Assembly (NCBI RefSeq): GCF_014192715.1
Contig: NZ_JACHYH010000001.1
Span: forward strand, 1,116,001 to 1,180,000
From: Luteibacter sp. Sphag1AF
Lineage (GTDB): Bacteria > Pseudomonadota > Gammaproteobacteria > Xanthomonadales > Rhodanobacteraceae
Length of the DNA stretch: 64,000 nt
Direction of reading: 5' to 3'
Below the pieces are notes generated by a model. It ran no database searches and was not told the origin of the DNA. It was given only the letters and a program-made list of their open reading frames with translations. How positions within the stretch are numbered: position 1 is the first letter of the stretch; each line of letters begins with the position of its first letter. Position numbers and translations under genes: made by a program. Below, piece after piece: positions 48,733 to 57,819 of the stretch.

Positions 48733-50160
48733 ATGTCCTTTTCATTGTTCCGTGGGGCGATCTTTTCCTCCCTGATGGCGCTGGGCGCCCTGTCTGCCGC
48801 CCATGCACAACAGGCCGATCCGAAGCTGATCGAACAGGGCCGCTACGTGTCGCTGGCCGGCGATTGCGCCGCCTGCCACACCAACGCAGGCGGCAAGCCC
48901 TTCGCCGGGGGCCGGCCCATCGGCTCGCCGATGGGCAACATCTATGCCTCCAACATCACACCGTCGGCGACCAACGGCATCGGTGGATACACCGAACAGC
49001 AGTTCGCCGATGCGTTGCGTAAAGGCGTGAACGCAAAGGGACAGCATCTGTATCCGGCCATGCCTTACACGGCATACCGCGGCCTTAGCGATGAAGACAT
49101 GCATGCGCTGTATGTGTATTTCATGCAGGGCGTGCAGCCCGTCGACAATGCTGTTCAGAAGACGAAGCTGCCGTTTCCTTACGGCATGCGTGGCGTCATG
49201 TTCTTCTGGAACACGCTGTATCTGGACAGCGGCAGCTTCAAGGCCAGTGACACCGCATCGGCGGCAGTCAACCGCGGCCACTATCTCGTCGACACGCTGG
49301 GCCATTGCAGTTCCTGCCATTCGCCGCGCAATCTCCTGATGGCCGAGCAGTCAGGTGCCTACCTCGCAGGTGCGAAGATCGACGGCTGGATTGCCCCCAA
49401 CATCACCAGCGACCCGGTCAGCGGCATTGGCGGCTGGAGCACCGACGAGATCGCCCGGTACCTGAAAAACGGCCACGTGGATGGCAAGGGCCAGGCGGGC
49501 GGCGGCATGGCCGAAGCCGTGGAGCAAAGCCTGCGATACCTCAGCGACGATGACCTCACGGCCATCGCCACGTACCTGAAAACCGTAAAGCCTGTACGCG
49601 ATCCGAAGGACAGCAAGGCGGCATACGAGTACGCCGGCGGTTCGCCGTTGCCCTCCATCAGCGAACTGGAGCCGCAGCGTCCGGACAACAGCGCCAACCC
49701 CGATGCGATGCGCGACGTTTCAACCACCGATGGCACCGTGCTCTACAGCGGCGCCTGTGCAAGTTGCCATCAGCCGGGCGGCAAGGGCACCGAGAACCAG
49801 TACTTCCCATCGCTCAGCCACAACAGCGCCACGGGAATGAGTTCTCCGGACAACGTCGTGATGACCATCCTGCACGGTATTGAACGCCAGGGCGCCGATG
49901 CGCATGTGCTGATGCCTGCGTTCGGTCGCGACATGAACGACGAGCAGGTCGCGGCGGTCACCAACTACGTGACCGCACACTTCGGTAACCCGGATGCCCG
50001 CATCGACGCTGCCGGCGTGGCACAAATCCGTGCAGGCGGCCCCAGGCCGCTGCTGATCCGCCTGACGCCGTGGTTGATGGGTGGCGGCGTCGTGGTGGCC
50101 CTGCTGGTGATCTGGCTGATCGTGTCTGTGGTATCGCGTCGCAGGCGTCGCCGCCGTTAA
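48733..50160 (+). CDS. triheme cytochrome c subunit of the dehydrogenase complex
   Basis: 475 residues. A signal peptide is followed by three CxxCH heme sites: CAACH near residue 45, CSSCH near 195 and CASCH near 340. Each cytochrome domain has the usual late Met ligand candidates. A C-terminal membrane anchor (LMGGGVVVALLVIWLIVSVV) ends in a run of Arg. It transfers electrons from the flavin subunit to ubiquinone or the oxidase, as in gluconate 2-dehydrogenase. It begins 7 bp after the GMC gene. Confidence 0.92.
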   Translation: MSFSLFRGAIFSSLMALGALSAAHAQQADPKLIEQGRYVSLAGDCAACHTNAGGKPFAGGRPIGSPMGNIYASNITPSATNGIGGYTEQQFADALRKGVNAKGQHLYPAMPYTAYRGLSDEDMHALYVYFMQGVQPVDNAVQKTKLPFPYGMRGVMFFWNTLYLDSGSFKASDTASAAVNRGHYLVDTLGHCSSCHSPRNLLMAEQSGAYLAGAKIDGWIAPNITSDPVSGIGGWSTDEIARYLKNGHVDGKGQAGGGMAEAVEQSLRYLSDDDLTAIATYLKTVKPVRDPKDSKAAYEYAGGSPLPSISELEPQRPDNSANPDAMRDVSTTDGTVLYSGACASCHQPGGKGTENQYFPSLSHNSATGMSSPDNVVMTILHGIERQGADAHVLMPAFGRDMNDEQVAAVTNYVTAHFGNPDARIDAAGVAQIRAGGPRPLLIRLTPWLMGGGVVVALLVIWLIVSVVSRRRRRRR

Positions 50161-50169
50161 GTTGCCGCG

Positions 50170-50727
50170 TCAGAGACCGCCACCTTCGGGCTCCGGCCAC
50201 ACCTGCTGCACTTTCTGGATGTCCGCGACCTTGTATCCCAGGTCGCGGACCCGCGCGACCAGCGCGTCGTAATCCGGCTGGCTGATCGTGGGTGTGCGCG
50301 CCATGATCCATACGTAGTCGCGCGCATCGCGGGCGATGATCGTCTGCTGATAATCGGGCGACAGGTACGCAATCACGTACTGTGCCTTCACCGGCCACAC
50401 GATACGCACACCCCATACCGCATTGTTGGTGCCCTCGCGGACGAATCCCGTGGAACCGATATGTTTCACCGGCGCATCGAGCGACCGCTTGCGATAGCGG
50501 TAATCCGTGGCGATGGTACCGTCGGGTGAGAGTTTGTAGGTCTCCACGGCATTGACTGCGTTCTTCTCGAAGACGCTGGGAATCGTCGCAATGACGTACC
50601 AGCTGCCCATGAAGCGCGGCAGATCGACCTGATCCACCGGTTTGACCGGAGGCATGGCAATCGCCGATGAAGCGGCGGTCGCCACATACAGGCCGATTGC
50701 GCGAAGAAAAAATGGAATGCGGTGCAT
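50170..50727 (-). CDS. lipocalin family protein (Blc-like)
   Basis: 185 residues. The N terminus is a signal peptide (Cys-less, so not a clear lipoprotein), followed by the lipocalin motif LPRFMGSWYVIATIPSVF with GxW. Strands follow with the TDYRYRKRSL and GFVREGTNNAVWGVRIVWP patterns and the DYVWIMARTP motif. Bacterial lipocalins bind fatty acids or lysophospholipids. It is the last gene of the lipid-modification operon. ATG 50727 has GGAG upstream. Confidence 0.85.
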   Translation of the reverse strand: MHRIPFFLRAIGLYVATAASSAIAMPPVKPVDQVDLPRFMGSWYVIATIPSVFEKNAVNAVETYKLSPDGTIATDYRYRKRSLDAPVKHIGSTGFVREGTNNAVWGVRIVWPVKAQYVIAYLSPDYQQTIIARDARDYVWIMARTPTISQPDYDALVARVRDLGYKVADIQKVQQVWPEPEGGGL

Positions 50728-50738
50728 CTGTCGTCTCC

Positions 50739-51821
50739 TTACGGCCGCACGAAGCGGTAATGGGCAACCAGCCATTCCTGGCCGTCGTCGTAGCCGAACA
50801 ATTCGGCGCATGCCATCCAGAACATCCGCCAGCGCTGAAACCAAAGCGGGGCTGCGTCCGCACCATAGGCCTTCACCAGCGCACGCATCACCTCATCGCG
50901 ATGCGCATCCTGATTGGCCAGCCAGTGGTTGGCGGTGCGCTCGTAGTGGCGGCCATCCACGTGCCAGCGCTTCTCGATGTCCAGATCGCGCTGGAACCAC
51001 AACAGCGTGTCCGACGAGGGCATCAGTCCGCCGGTAAAGAAAAACCGGCCCATCCAGTTGTCGTCACCCTCGGTTTCAAAGGGATACATGAGCGTGCGGT
51101 GAGCGAAGATGTGCACGAACAGCTTTCCGCCTGGCTTCAGCCAGCCGGCGATGTTGCGAAGGAGCGTGTCGTAGTTGCGCATGTGCTCGAACATCTCGAT
51201 GGACACGCATCGATCAAACTTCGGCGCGTCCAGCTGGAGGCGGTTCACGTCCTGGGTGATGACCCGTACGTTGGCCAGTCCCAGTTCGCGGCAACGTCCC
51301 TCGATGAATTCGCGCTGCGGCGACGAATTGGATACCGCGACGATGCGCGCGCTGGGATAGCGTGCCGCCATCCACAGCGTCAAAGATCCCCAGCCGCAGC
51401 CAAGCTCCAGAATCTCCTGACCATCGGCCAGCTGTGCGCGTTCGCCGTACAGCTCCAGCATGGCCTCTTCCGCCTGCTCCAGCGTTTCATTGCCGAACGG
51501 GTAATAGCACCCCGAATACTTCAGGCGCTTGCCAAGGCAAAGCTGGAAGAACTCCGGTGGCAGCTCGTAATGCTGCGCGTTGGCCGCATCGGTATGAATG
51601 GCCACCGGGCTGGTACGAAGCATCTCGATGCGCGCACGGAACCGGTCAGCCTGCTCGTCCAGCCCGCCCTGGCGTTCTTCGCGCAGACGCTGCGCGCACA
51701 GCCGGCGGATGCCGAGGCGCAGCAGCGCATCAGGAATGAAGCCGCGCTCGGCCAGGCCGGACAACCCTTCCGAGGGGCGGTTGCCCACTGATTCGGCTGC
51801 GTACAGTTCGGTCGTGCTCAT
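50739..51821 (-). CDS. SAM-dependent methyltransferase, CFA-synthase-like (second copy)
   Basis: 360 residues. It has the Rossmann motif ILELGCGWGSLTLWMA, with the SAM-binding Gly-x-Gly, and a following VSNSSPQREFI pattern. Sequence is distant from true cyclopropane synthases, and the extra N-terminal 60 residues differ. It shares the CFA-type MFEHMRNYDTLL active-site region. It lies next to DUF1295 and a true CFA synthase in one operon, so it probably methylates unsaturated fatty acyl chains in membrane lipids. The starting ATGA overlaps the DUF1295 stop. Confidence 0.85.
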   Translation of the reverse strand: MSTTELYAAESVGNRPSEGLSGLAERGFIPDALLRLGIRRLCAQRLREERQGGLDEQADRFRARIEMLRTSPVAIHTDAANAQHYELPPEFFQLCLGKRLKYSGCYYPFGNETLEQAEEAMLELYGERAQLADGQEILELGCGWGSLTLWMAARYPSARIVAVSNSSPQREFIEGRCRELGLANVRVITQDVNRLQLDAPKFDRCVSIEMFEHMRNYDTLLRNIAGWLKPGGKLFVHIFAHRTLMYPFETEGDDNWMGRFFFTGGLMPSSDTLLWFQRDLDIEKRWHVDGRHYERTANHWLANQDAHRDEVMRALVKAYGADAAPLWFQRWRMFWMACAELFGYDDGQEWLVAHYRFVRP

Positions 51822-52606
51822 GAGCGTTCCTTCTTCGGAAACCACGGAAACAACATCGGGGTGCTGCGCTGGTAGGCGCGATAGTCATCGCCGCGCGATT
51901 GCAGTGCGCGCTTCTCTGTAAAAGGGATACCGCTCAGCCAGCGCAGGAAGACAAACATGACCACCGGCCCGGACCACGCCAGCCACCAGAGCGGAGACCC
52001 CGCGGCCAGCAGTACATAAGCGAACCAGTGCAGCCATTCGAAGAAATAGTTCGGGTGGCGCGAGTAGCGCCACAGTCCGTCGCGACACGTGCGCCCGCGA
52101 TGGGCCGGCACCGCGCGAAAGTGCGCCAATTGGGCATCCGCCACCGCTTCGCCCAGTACTCCCAGAAGCCAGACAAGCACAGCCAGCACCACCAGCGGCA
52201 TGCGTGTTTCCGGATTGGTCGCCACGCTGACGAACGGCAGCGCGAACAGCATCACCAGCCACGCCTGGAACTGGAAGAATGCGAAGAACTTCCACTGATT
52301 TCCCTGCCAATGCTCGCGCAGATTGCGGTAGCGGCCATCCTCATCCTCGCCGAGGACACGACGCGCCAGATGCCACGCCAGCCGGGCGCCCCACAGGCCA
52401 CCAAGGATCGTGAGGGCGATCCTCGGTGTCGGGGCCCCATCACCCACGATGGCCAGCCACACGGCAGACGCGCCGACGCAGCTGGCCCACAACACGTCCA
52501 CGATGCCGGCGTTCTGGTGCGCGCGCTGCCATGCCCAGCCAGCGCTCATCACCACAATGGCCAGCAGCCACACTCCCGCAAGGGCAAGCCACGGTGACAT
52601 GCTCAC
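51818..52606 (-). CDS. DUF1295 membrane protein
   Basis: 262 residues with about six membrane segments (LALAGVWLLAIVVMSAGWAW and onward). The DUF1295 signature is GLWRYSRHPNYFFEWLHWFAY near residue 190, a His-rich loop that resembles steroid reductases and isoprenylcysteine methyltransferases. It may reduce or methylate a lipid double bond. It overlaps the previous gene end by 4 bp and is part of the CFA operon. Confidence 0.88.
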   Translation of the reverse strand: MSMSPWLALAGVWLLAIVVMSAGWAWQRAHQNAGIVDVLWASCVGASAVWLAIVGDGAPTPRIALTILGGLWGARLAWHLARRVLGEDEDGRYRNLREHWQGNQWKFFAFFQFQAWLVMLFALPFVSVATNPETRMPLVVLAVLVWLLGVLGEAVADAQLAHFRAVPAHRGRTCRDGLWRYSRHPNYFFEWLHWFAYVLLAAGSPLWWLAWSGPVVMFVFLRWLSGIPFTEKRALQSRGDDYRAYQRSTPMLFPWFPKKERS

Positions 52607-53874
52607 ATCACCTGCTGCCGCTCGGGCAGCGATGACGGACGTCGGTTGCCGGGGCGTGCCATCAGCAGGTGCGCCACGCCGATCGATCGCTCACGGAAGC
52701 CGCCTTCGCAATACGCGAGGTAAAACTCCCACATGCGGATGAAGCGTTCGTCGAAGCCCTGCGCGCGCACGTCGGCCAGCCGGGCCATGAAGCGCGTGCG
52801 CCATGCCTCAAGCGTGCGCGCGTACGACTCGCCGAAGTCTTCCATATGCACCAGCGCAAGATCGCTCGCACGTGACTTGGCGCTTATCAGTGCCTGCACC
52901 GAGGGAATGAAGCTGCCCGGGAATACGTGGCGCTTGATGAAGTCCACCGAGCGCAGTGCCTGGGCATAGCGGTGATCTTCAATCGTGATGGCCTGCACCA
53001 GCGCCAGCCCATCGCGATGCAGCAACCGGCCGATAGTCGCAAAGTACGTATCCAGGTAGGACGCGCCGATAGCTTCCACCATCTCGATGGACACCAGCTT
53101 GTCGTACTGACCATCCAGTTCGCGATAGTCCTTGAGCAGCAGCGTCACCCGATCCTGCAATCCCGCCTCGGCAACGCGCTGACTGGCCAGCGCATGCTGT
53201 TCGCGGGAGATCGTCGTGGTGGTGACATGGCAACCGTAGTGCTTTGCCGCATGGATGGCGAAGCCGCCCCAGCCTGTGCCGATCTCGATTACGCGATCCG
53301 TGGGCGCCAGTTCCAGCTTGCGACAGATGCTTTCAAGCTTGGCGAACGAAGCGTCCTCCAGCGTGTCGTCCGGACGGGTCCAGAGGGCGGAGGAATACAT
53401 GAGGTCGTTCGAGAGGAACAGACCAAAGAAGTCGTTGCCCAGGTCATAGTGGGCGGCGATGTTGCGCCGGCTGCCGGCGACCGTGTTCCGGCGCAGCGCG
53501 TGCCATGCGCGCATCGCGATGCCACCCACGCGCGCCAGACCGGTTTCCATGCCATCGAGCATGTCGCGATTGCGCACCAGCAGACGGATCAGGCTGACCA
53601 GGTTGTCGCAACGCCAAAGTCCATCCATGTATGCCTCACCAGCACCCACGCTGCCATGCGTTGCTACCGCGCGATAGAACGCCGGATCACGCACATCCAT
53701 GTGGATCAGTGGCAGATCGCCCGGGGTGGAAGCGCCGAAGGTATGACGGCCCAGCGCATCCTCGATCACGACCTGGCCGTGATCCAGTTGACCAAGGGTG
53801 GAAAGAAGCTGTCCGCGCAGCAGGCGGTCCAGGCTGCCCGGAGCGGGAGCAACGGCGGCGGCGATGTCGTTCAT
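52603..53874 (-). CDS. cfa: cyclopropane-fatty-acyl-phospholipid synthase
   Basis: 423 residues. The N-terminal lipid-binding domain is followed by the SAM Rossmann domain VIEIGTGWGGFAIHAA, and then YDKLVSIEMVEAIGASYLDTYF, typical of CFA synthases. The region SAHYDLGNDFFGLFL-like (AAHYDLGNDFFGLFLS) marks the family. It adds a methylene bridge to cis-unsaturated acyl chains. The start ATGA overlaps the DUF1365 stop, and the end overlaps DUF1295. Confidence 0.92.
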   Translation of the reverse strand: MNDIAAAVAPAPGSLDRLLRGQLLSTLGQLDHGQVVIEDALGRHTFGASTPGDLPLIHMDVRDPAFYRAVATHGSVGAGEAYMDGLWRCDNLVSLIRLLVRNRDMLDGMETGLARVGGIAMRAWHALRRNTVAGSRRNIAAHYDLGNDFFGLFLSNDLMYSSALWTRPDDTLEDASFAKLESICRKLELAPTDRVIEIGTGWGGFAIHAAKHYGCHVTTTTISREQHALASQRVAEAGLQDRVTLLLKDYRELDGQYDKLVSIEMVEAIGASYLDTYFATIGRLLHRDGLALVQAITIEDHRYAQALRSVDFIKRHVFPGSFIPSVQALISAKSRASDLALVHMEDFGESYARTLEAWRTRFMARLADVRAQGFDERFIRMWEFYLAYCEGGFRERSIGVAHLLMARPGNRRPSSLPERQQVM

Positions 53875-54647
53875 GGGGAGTCCCGATGCAGTGCCGGATG
53901 GTCGTGGACAGGATTCCGCTTCAGCCAGAGCCGGAACGCCTGCCAGTGAATGGCGCCGACGACCTTGGCGGTCATCAGCGGATAACGCCACAGAACGCGC
54001 GCGAGCGATGCGGCGTCCAGTTCCCTGCGGTGCAGCGACAGCGTGGCATCGAATGCGCGCTGCCCCTCGCGAATCACGTCCATGTGCACATGCAGATCAT
54101 CGCCCGGTGCCGTAAAGCGCCAGCTGTATTCGCAGTCCATGGGCATGAAGGGCGACACGTGGAAGGTCTTCGGGAAATCCCAATGCCATGCACGCCCATG
54201 ACGGGTCGCCGTGTCCACAGGAAGGACATACGCGTGCCGTTCGCGCCATGGCGTGTTGGTGATTTCGGCGACGACGCTCTCCAGCGTCTGTCCGTCCGCT
54301 GCGTAGCAGTAGTAGAAGCTCACCGGGTTGAAAACGAGTCCCGCATAACGCAGGTGCGTCAGCAAATGCACCGGACCTTCCGGGCGATGGCCGGTCGCTT
54401 CGTGCACGCGCTGGCGCACGGCTTCACCCAGCGGCATATCGCCAGGCCCCAGATAATCGCTGCGCCGGAACGAGGCGACATTGGGTCGCTCGGCCGACCA
54501 CAGCCAGCGCTTTGCAAACACGGCGTCCACTTCGTCCAGATCGAGACAAAGCTGCGCCATGGTGTATTCGAACGCATGCGCATGTGGCGCATGACGACGG
54601 TGGCGTACGCGCCCTTCATAGACGGCGCTTCGCCAGGGCGTGTTCAT
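53871..54647 (-). CDS. DUF1365 family protein
   Basis: 258 residues without membrane segments. Family motifs: YEGRVRHRRHAPHAHAFEY at the start, FVNPVSFYYCY-like (GLVFNPVSFYYCYAADG) in the middle and the DFPKTFHVSPFMPMDCEY segment. The biochemical role is unknown, but it occurs in operons with FAD oxidases and CFA enzymes in many proteobacteria. It is coupled to its neighbours by ATGA overlaps on both sides. Confidence 0.9.
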   Translation of the reverse strand: MNTPWRSAVYEGRVRHRRHAPHAHAFEYTMAQLCLDLDEVDAVFAKRWLWSAERPNVASFRRSDYLGPGDMPLGEAVRQRVHEATGHRPEGPVHLLTHLRYAGLVFNPVSFYYCYAADGQTLESVVAEITNTPWRERHAYVLPVDTATRHGRAWHWDFPKTFHVSPFMPMDCEYSWRFTAPGDDLHVHMDVIREGQRAFDATLSLHRRELDAASLARVLWRYPLMTAKVVGAIHWQAFRLWLKRNPVHDHPALHRDSP

Positions 54648-55936
54648 GCTGCCACTCCGCGCATCGCCGGTGGCTGTCGCGCCGATGCATTCATTGGCCA
54701 CGCGGCACCCAGCGCGGTGGCCACTTCCACGGCACTGCGCATGCCGTCTTCGTGAAAGCCCCATCCCCAGTACGCCCCTGCAAACCAGGTATGCCGCTGG
54801 CCCTGAATTTCGTCCTTGCGTGCCTGCGCCGCCACAGATGCGGTGGAGTACACGGGATGGTGGTAACGCATGCGCGCCAGCACGCGATCCGGATCAATCG
54901 CGGCCGTGCGATTGAGCGTCACCACGAACGGCTCAGGTGACTCGATGCCCTGCAACAGGTTCATGCAGTAACTGACCGTGCATGCTTCACCCGGATCGCG
55001 CGGCAACCACGCATTCCACGCGGCCCATGCCTTGCGACGACGGGGCAGCAGCCGCGCATCGGTGTGCAGCACAGTGTCGTTGGCCTGATAGGGCATGGCG
55101 CCCAGGATGTCGCGCTCCCGGTCACTGGCGTCATCCAGCAGCGCCAGCGCCTGATCGCTGTGGCAGGCAAGCACCACGCGATCAAAATGGTCCGTGCCAC
55201 CATCGCTTTCAATGCTGACGCCGTTCACATGACGACGCACAGCGTGCACCGCACAGTTCAGGCGCTCTCGCACTGACCAGCCGGCCCGCATGGCCCGCAC
55301 ATAGGTAGCCGAACCACCGGTCACTACGCGCCACTGCGGCCGGCCACTGATTTGCAGCATCTGATGGTTCGCCATGAAGCGGATCAGATAGCGCACGGGA
55401 AACCGGAGAATCTGCTGCGCAGGCGATGACCACAGGGCGGACGCCATCGGAATCAGGTGCTCATCACGGAAGGCGGCGCCGTAGCGGCCACGTTCGAGAT
55501 AGTCACCCAGCGTCATGCCATCGTCAGGCAGCGCCAGCACGGCAGGCGCCTCGCGGTAGAAGCGCATCAGGTCGCGCACCATGCCGTGAAAGCGCGGCGA
55601 GAAGAGATTGCTGCGCTGGCAGAACAACGTGTCCAGCGTCGCGGCGTTGTACTCCAGGCCACTGGCTTCGTTGTGCACCGAAAAGCTCATGGTGGTGGGC
55701 TGAGATGCCACACCCAGCTGCGCGAACAATCGCGTCAACAGCGGATAGTGCGCGGGGTTGTGCACGATGAACCCGCTATCCACGCTATAGCGCTTCCCCG
55801 CCTGCACCACATCGTGCGTGTGGGTGTGTCCGCCGAAATAGCCCGATGCTTCGTAAAGCGTGACCTCGTGAATGCGCGACAGCAGCCACGCCGACGCCAG
55901 CCCCGCAATGCCTGATCCCACCACGGCAATACGCAT
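54644..55936 (-). CDS. FAD-dependent amine-oxidase-like oxidoreductase
   Basis: 430 residues. The N-terminal FAD motif is RIAVVGSGIAGLASAWLLS, followed by LYEASGYFGGHTHT, the flavin-amine-oxidase GG motif. The VDSGFIVHNPAHYPLL segment and the C-terminal WFAGAYWGWGFHEDG motif mark the NAD(P)-binding FAD oxidase subgroup near CFA genes. In related operons of alphaproteobacteria such a protein takes part in fatty-acid desaturation leading to furan fatty acids. ATG 55936 starts 5 bp after the desaturase stop. Confidence 0.88.
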   Translation of the reverse strand: MRIAVVGSGIAGLASAWLLSRIHEVTLYEASGYFGGHTHTHDVVQAGKRYSVDSGFIVHNPAHYPLLTRLFAQLGVASQPTTMSFSVHNEASGLEYNAATLDTLFCQRSNLFSPRFHGMVRDLMRFYREAPAVLALPDDGMTLGDYLERGRYGAAFRDEHLIPMASALWSSPAQQILRFPVRYLIRFMANHQMLQISGRPQWRVVTGGSATYVRAMRAGWSVRERLNCAVHAVRRHVNGVSIESDGGTDHFDRVVLACHSDQALALLDDASDRERDILGAMPYQANDTVLHTDARLLPRRRKAWAAWNAWLPRDPGEACTVSYCMNLLQGIESPEPFVVTLNRTAAIDPDRVLARMRYHHPVYSTASVAAQARKDEIQGQRHTWFAGAYWGWGFHEDGMRSAVEVATALGAAWPMNASARQPPAMRGVAA

Positions 55937-55941
55937 GACCG

Positions 55942-56901
55942 TCAGCTCCTCGCCCGTTGCAGTACCCAGGCGGGCACGGGTTTGAGACCCCGAACGAGTC
56001 CAAGGGCCGACATCGCCTTGAGGCCATACCAGGTCAGGTCCACTTCCCACCAGCGGAAGCCCTGGCGACTGGAACCGGGAAAGAAATGATGATTGTTGTG
56101 CCAGCCCTCGCCGAAGGTCAGCAGTGCCAGCCAGAGGTTGTTGCGACTGTCGTCCTTGGTGTCGTAACGACGGCTGCCAAAACGATGGGCCAGCGAATTG
56201 ATGGTCACCGTGGCGTGGAACAGCACGATGGTGGACACCACAAAGCCCCATACCAGCATCTGCGCACCGGAGGTATGCAGGCCTGGCGCCACGCGTTGCA
56301 ACAGCACGCCCAGGCCGAAGAGTGCGGCGGCCAGCAGCACCGGCACCAGCGTGTCGTAGCGGTCCAGCCAGCGCAGTTCGGGAAACTTCGCCAGATCGGG
56401 CACGCGGGACAGATCGGTGCGGAAGTTGCGTGGCGTCAGGAACCAGCCGATATGACTCCAGAGAAACCCATGGATCTTTGGCGAATGCGGGTCGTCCGGC
56501 GTGTCGGTGACCCGATGGTGATGACGATGGTGCGCCGCCCACCACAGGGGACCGCGCTGGACGCACGAGGCGCCGATCACGGCAAACACGAACTGCACCG
56601 TCCGCGACACCTGGAAGGTCCGGTGTGAGAAGTAGCGGTGATAAAAACCGGTCAGCGCGAACATGCGCACGGCGTACAGGACACCCGCAACGATCAGGGC
56701 AATGGGCGACACGCCGACCCAGATCACGCACACGCAGGCCACATGCAGGGCGACAAACGGGGCGGCACGCAGCCAGTCGATACGGTCCTCACGCGACGCG
56801 TCCACTTCCTCGGCGGCCGCACTGTCGAACCAGCGGCGCACGCGCACCGCCAGGTTCGGCCGGGCGGTGGGGAGGGTCGCGGTGGGGTTGGACGAAGCCA
56901 T
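55942..56901 (-). CDS. acyl-CoA/fatty-acid delta-9 desaturase
   Basis: 319 residues from ATG 56901. Four membrane segments and the three His boxes of membrane di-iron desaturases are present: HRYFSH near residue 90, HRHHH near 125 and HNNHH near 265. It inserts a cis double bond into a saturated acyl chain and so supplies the CFA enzymes downstream. It is the first gene of the lipid operon and follows the ECF sigma/anti-sigma pair at a distance of about 130 bp. An upstream in-frame ATG at 56925 has no ribosome site. Confidence 0.9.
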   Translation of the reverse strand: MASSNPTATLPTARPNLAVRVRRWFDSAAAEEVDASREDRIDWLRAAPFVALHVACVCVIWVGVSPIALIVAGVLYAVRMFALTGFYHRYFSHRTFQVSRTVQFVFAVIGASCVQRGPLWWAAHHRHHHRVTDTPDDPHSPKIHGFLWSHIGWFLTPRNFRTDLSRVPDLAKFPELRWLDRYDTLVPVLLAAALFGLGVLLQRVAPGLHTSGAQMLVWGFVVSTIVLFHATVTINSLAHRFGSRRYDTKDDSRNNLWLALLTFGEGWHNNHHFFPGSSRQGFRWWEVDLTWYGLKAMSALGLVRGLKPVPAWVLQRARS

Positions 56902-57033
56902 GAGCGTTGCCTTTGCACGTGTCATAGCTAGGTACGGACAAAACCCGTATCCGGATGCACGCAGACGGCAATCATTTTCAATACAGCCGATCCGGCCGCC
57001 ACGAAAGTGGCGGCCGGATGCATGGCAGGGAAC

Positions 57034-57819
57034 TCAGGCGGTGGGGCGATCCGTCCGGCCGGCGATCACACTTGCCGTGTGCGGCCCGGTAGATTCAGGG
57101 GCTCCGGTGATCGCACCCCTGGCGATCACGGCGCCAGTCGGCTGGCCGGTAGGCGAGCCACCCAGCGGTTCCACGGACACGGCCAGGGCAGCCGTGGGTC
57201 CGAGGCGGGCCAGCATGGCGCGGTCCAGCGCGAGGGTGGTGGGCTTGTCGCGCTCGATCATGCCCACCGATATGGGCTTGCCGCCCTGCGGAATGAGCCA
57301 CAGTTCGGGCGCCCGGCCGGCCTCCAGGGCAACCGGCGTACCCGGCACCACGATCATGCGTGCGTTCTTCAGGTCCATGGTCGCCGTCCAGCCCGTGGCG
57401 CCGTTGTCCTGCTGAATGGTGGACGCCATGTAGCCCGCGGCCTCTCCGACCGGCGCCGCAGGATGGATCAGGCCAGGTACGGACACGACCAGCGCCAGGG
57501 CGGCAGCCACCGCTATCGCGCCAACGCCAACCCATCGCCACAGGCGCAGGCTGTCCCAGATCGAGGGCGTTGGTCGGCTACGAGCCTGAATGTCCAGTTG
57601 CAGGGCCTCGCGGATGCGGGCCCACAGATACGGCGGCGGGGGCACTTCCCTGATGGAGCCGGTCAGTGGGGCCAGCCGCTGTTCCCACAGCGCCACGGCC
57701 GTGGCGGCTTCAGGCAGCGTCTGGATTTCGCGTGCCACCTCGGCACGGGCGTCGGCATCCAGCACCCCGAGGACGTATTCGGCGTAGCGAAGCTCGTTGC
57801 GTTCGTCGGGGGTTGTCAT
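57034..57819 (-). CDS. RskA-type anti-sigma factor
   Basis: 261 residues. A cytosolic N-terminal anti-sigma region (ELRYAEYVLGVLDADARAEV, without the zinc HxxxCxxC) is followed by one membrane segment (VGVGAIAVAAALALVVSVPG) and a periplasmic C-terminal RskA domain (TGWTATMDLKNARMIVVPGT, PELWLIPQGGKPISVG). It binds the sigma factor encoded just upstream and releases it on envelope or oxidative stress. Its ATG overlaps the sigma stop (ATGA). Confidence 0.88.
   Translation of the reverse strand: MTTPDERNELRYAEYVLGVLDADARAEVAREIQTLPEAATAVALWEQRLAPLTGSIREVPPPPYLWARIREALQLDIQARSRPTPSIWDSLRLWRWVGVGAIAVAAALALVVSVPGLIHPAAPVGEAAGYMASTIQQDNGATGWTATMDLKNARMIVVPGTPVALEAGRAPELWLIPQGGKPISVGMIERDKPTTLALDRAMLARLGPTAALAVSVEPLGGSPTGQPTGAVIARGAITGAPESTGPHTASVIAGRTDRPTA

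Noticed and set aside
56902-57000. ECF promoter before the desaturase (GCATCC with CGTACC)
   Set aside because: A possible pair exists, but the same pattern could not be found convincingly before the sigma gene itself, so no site is called.
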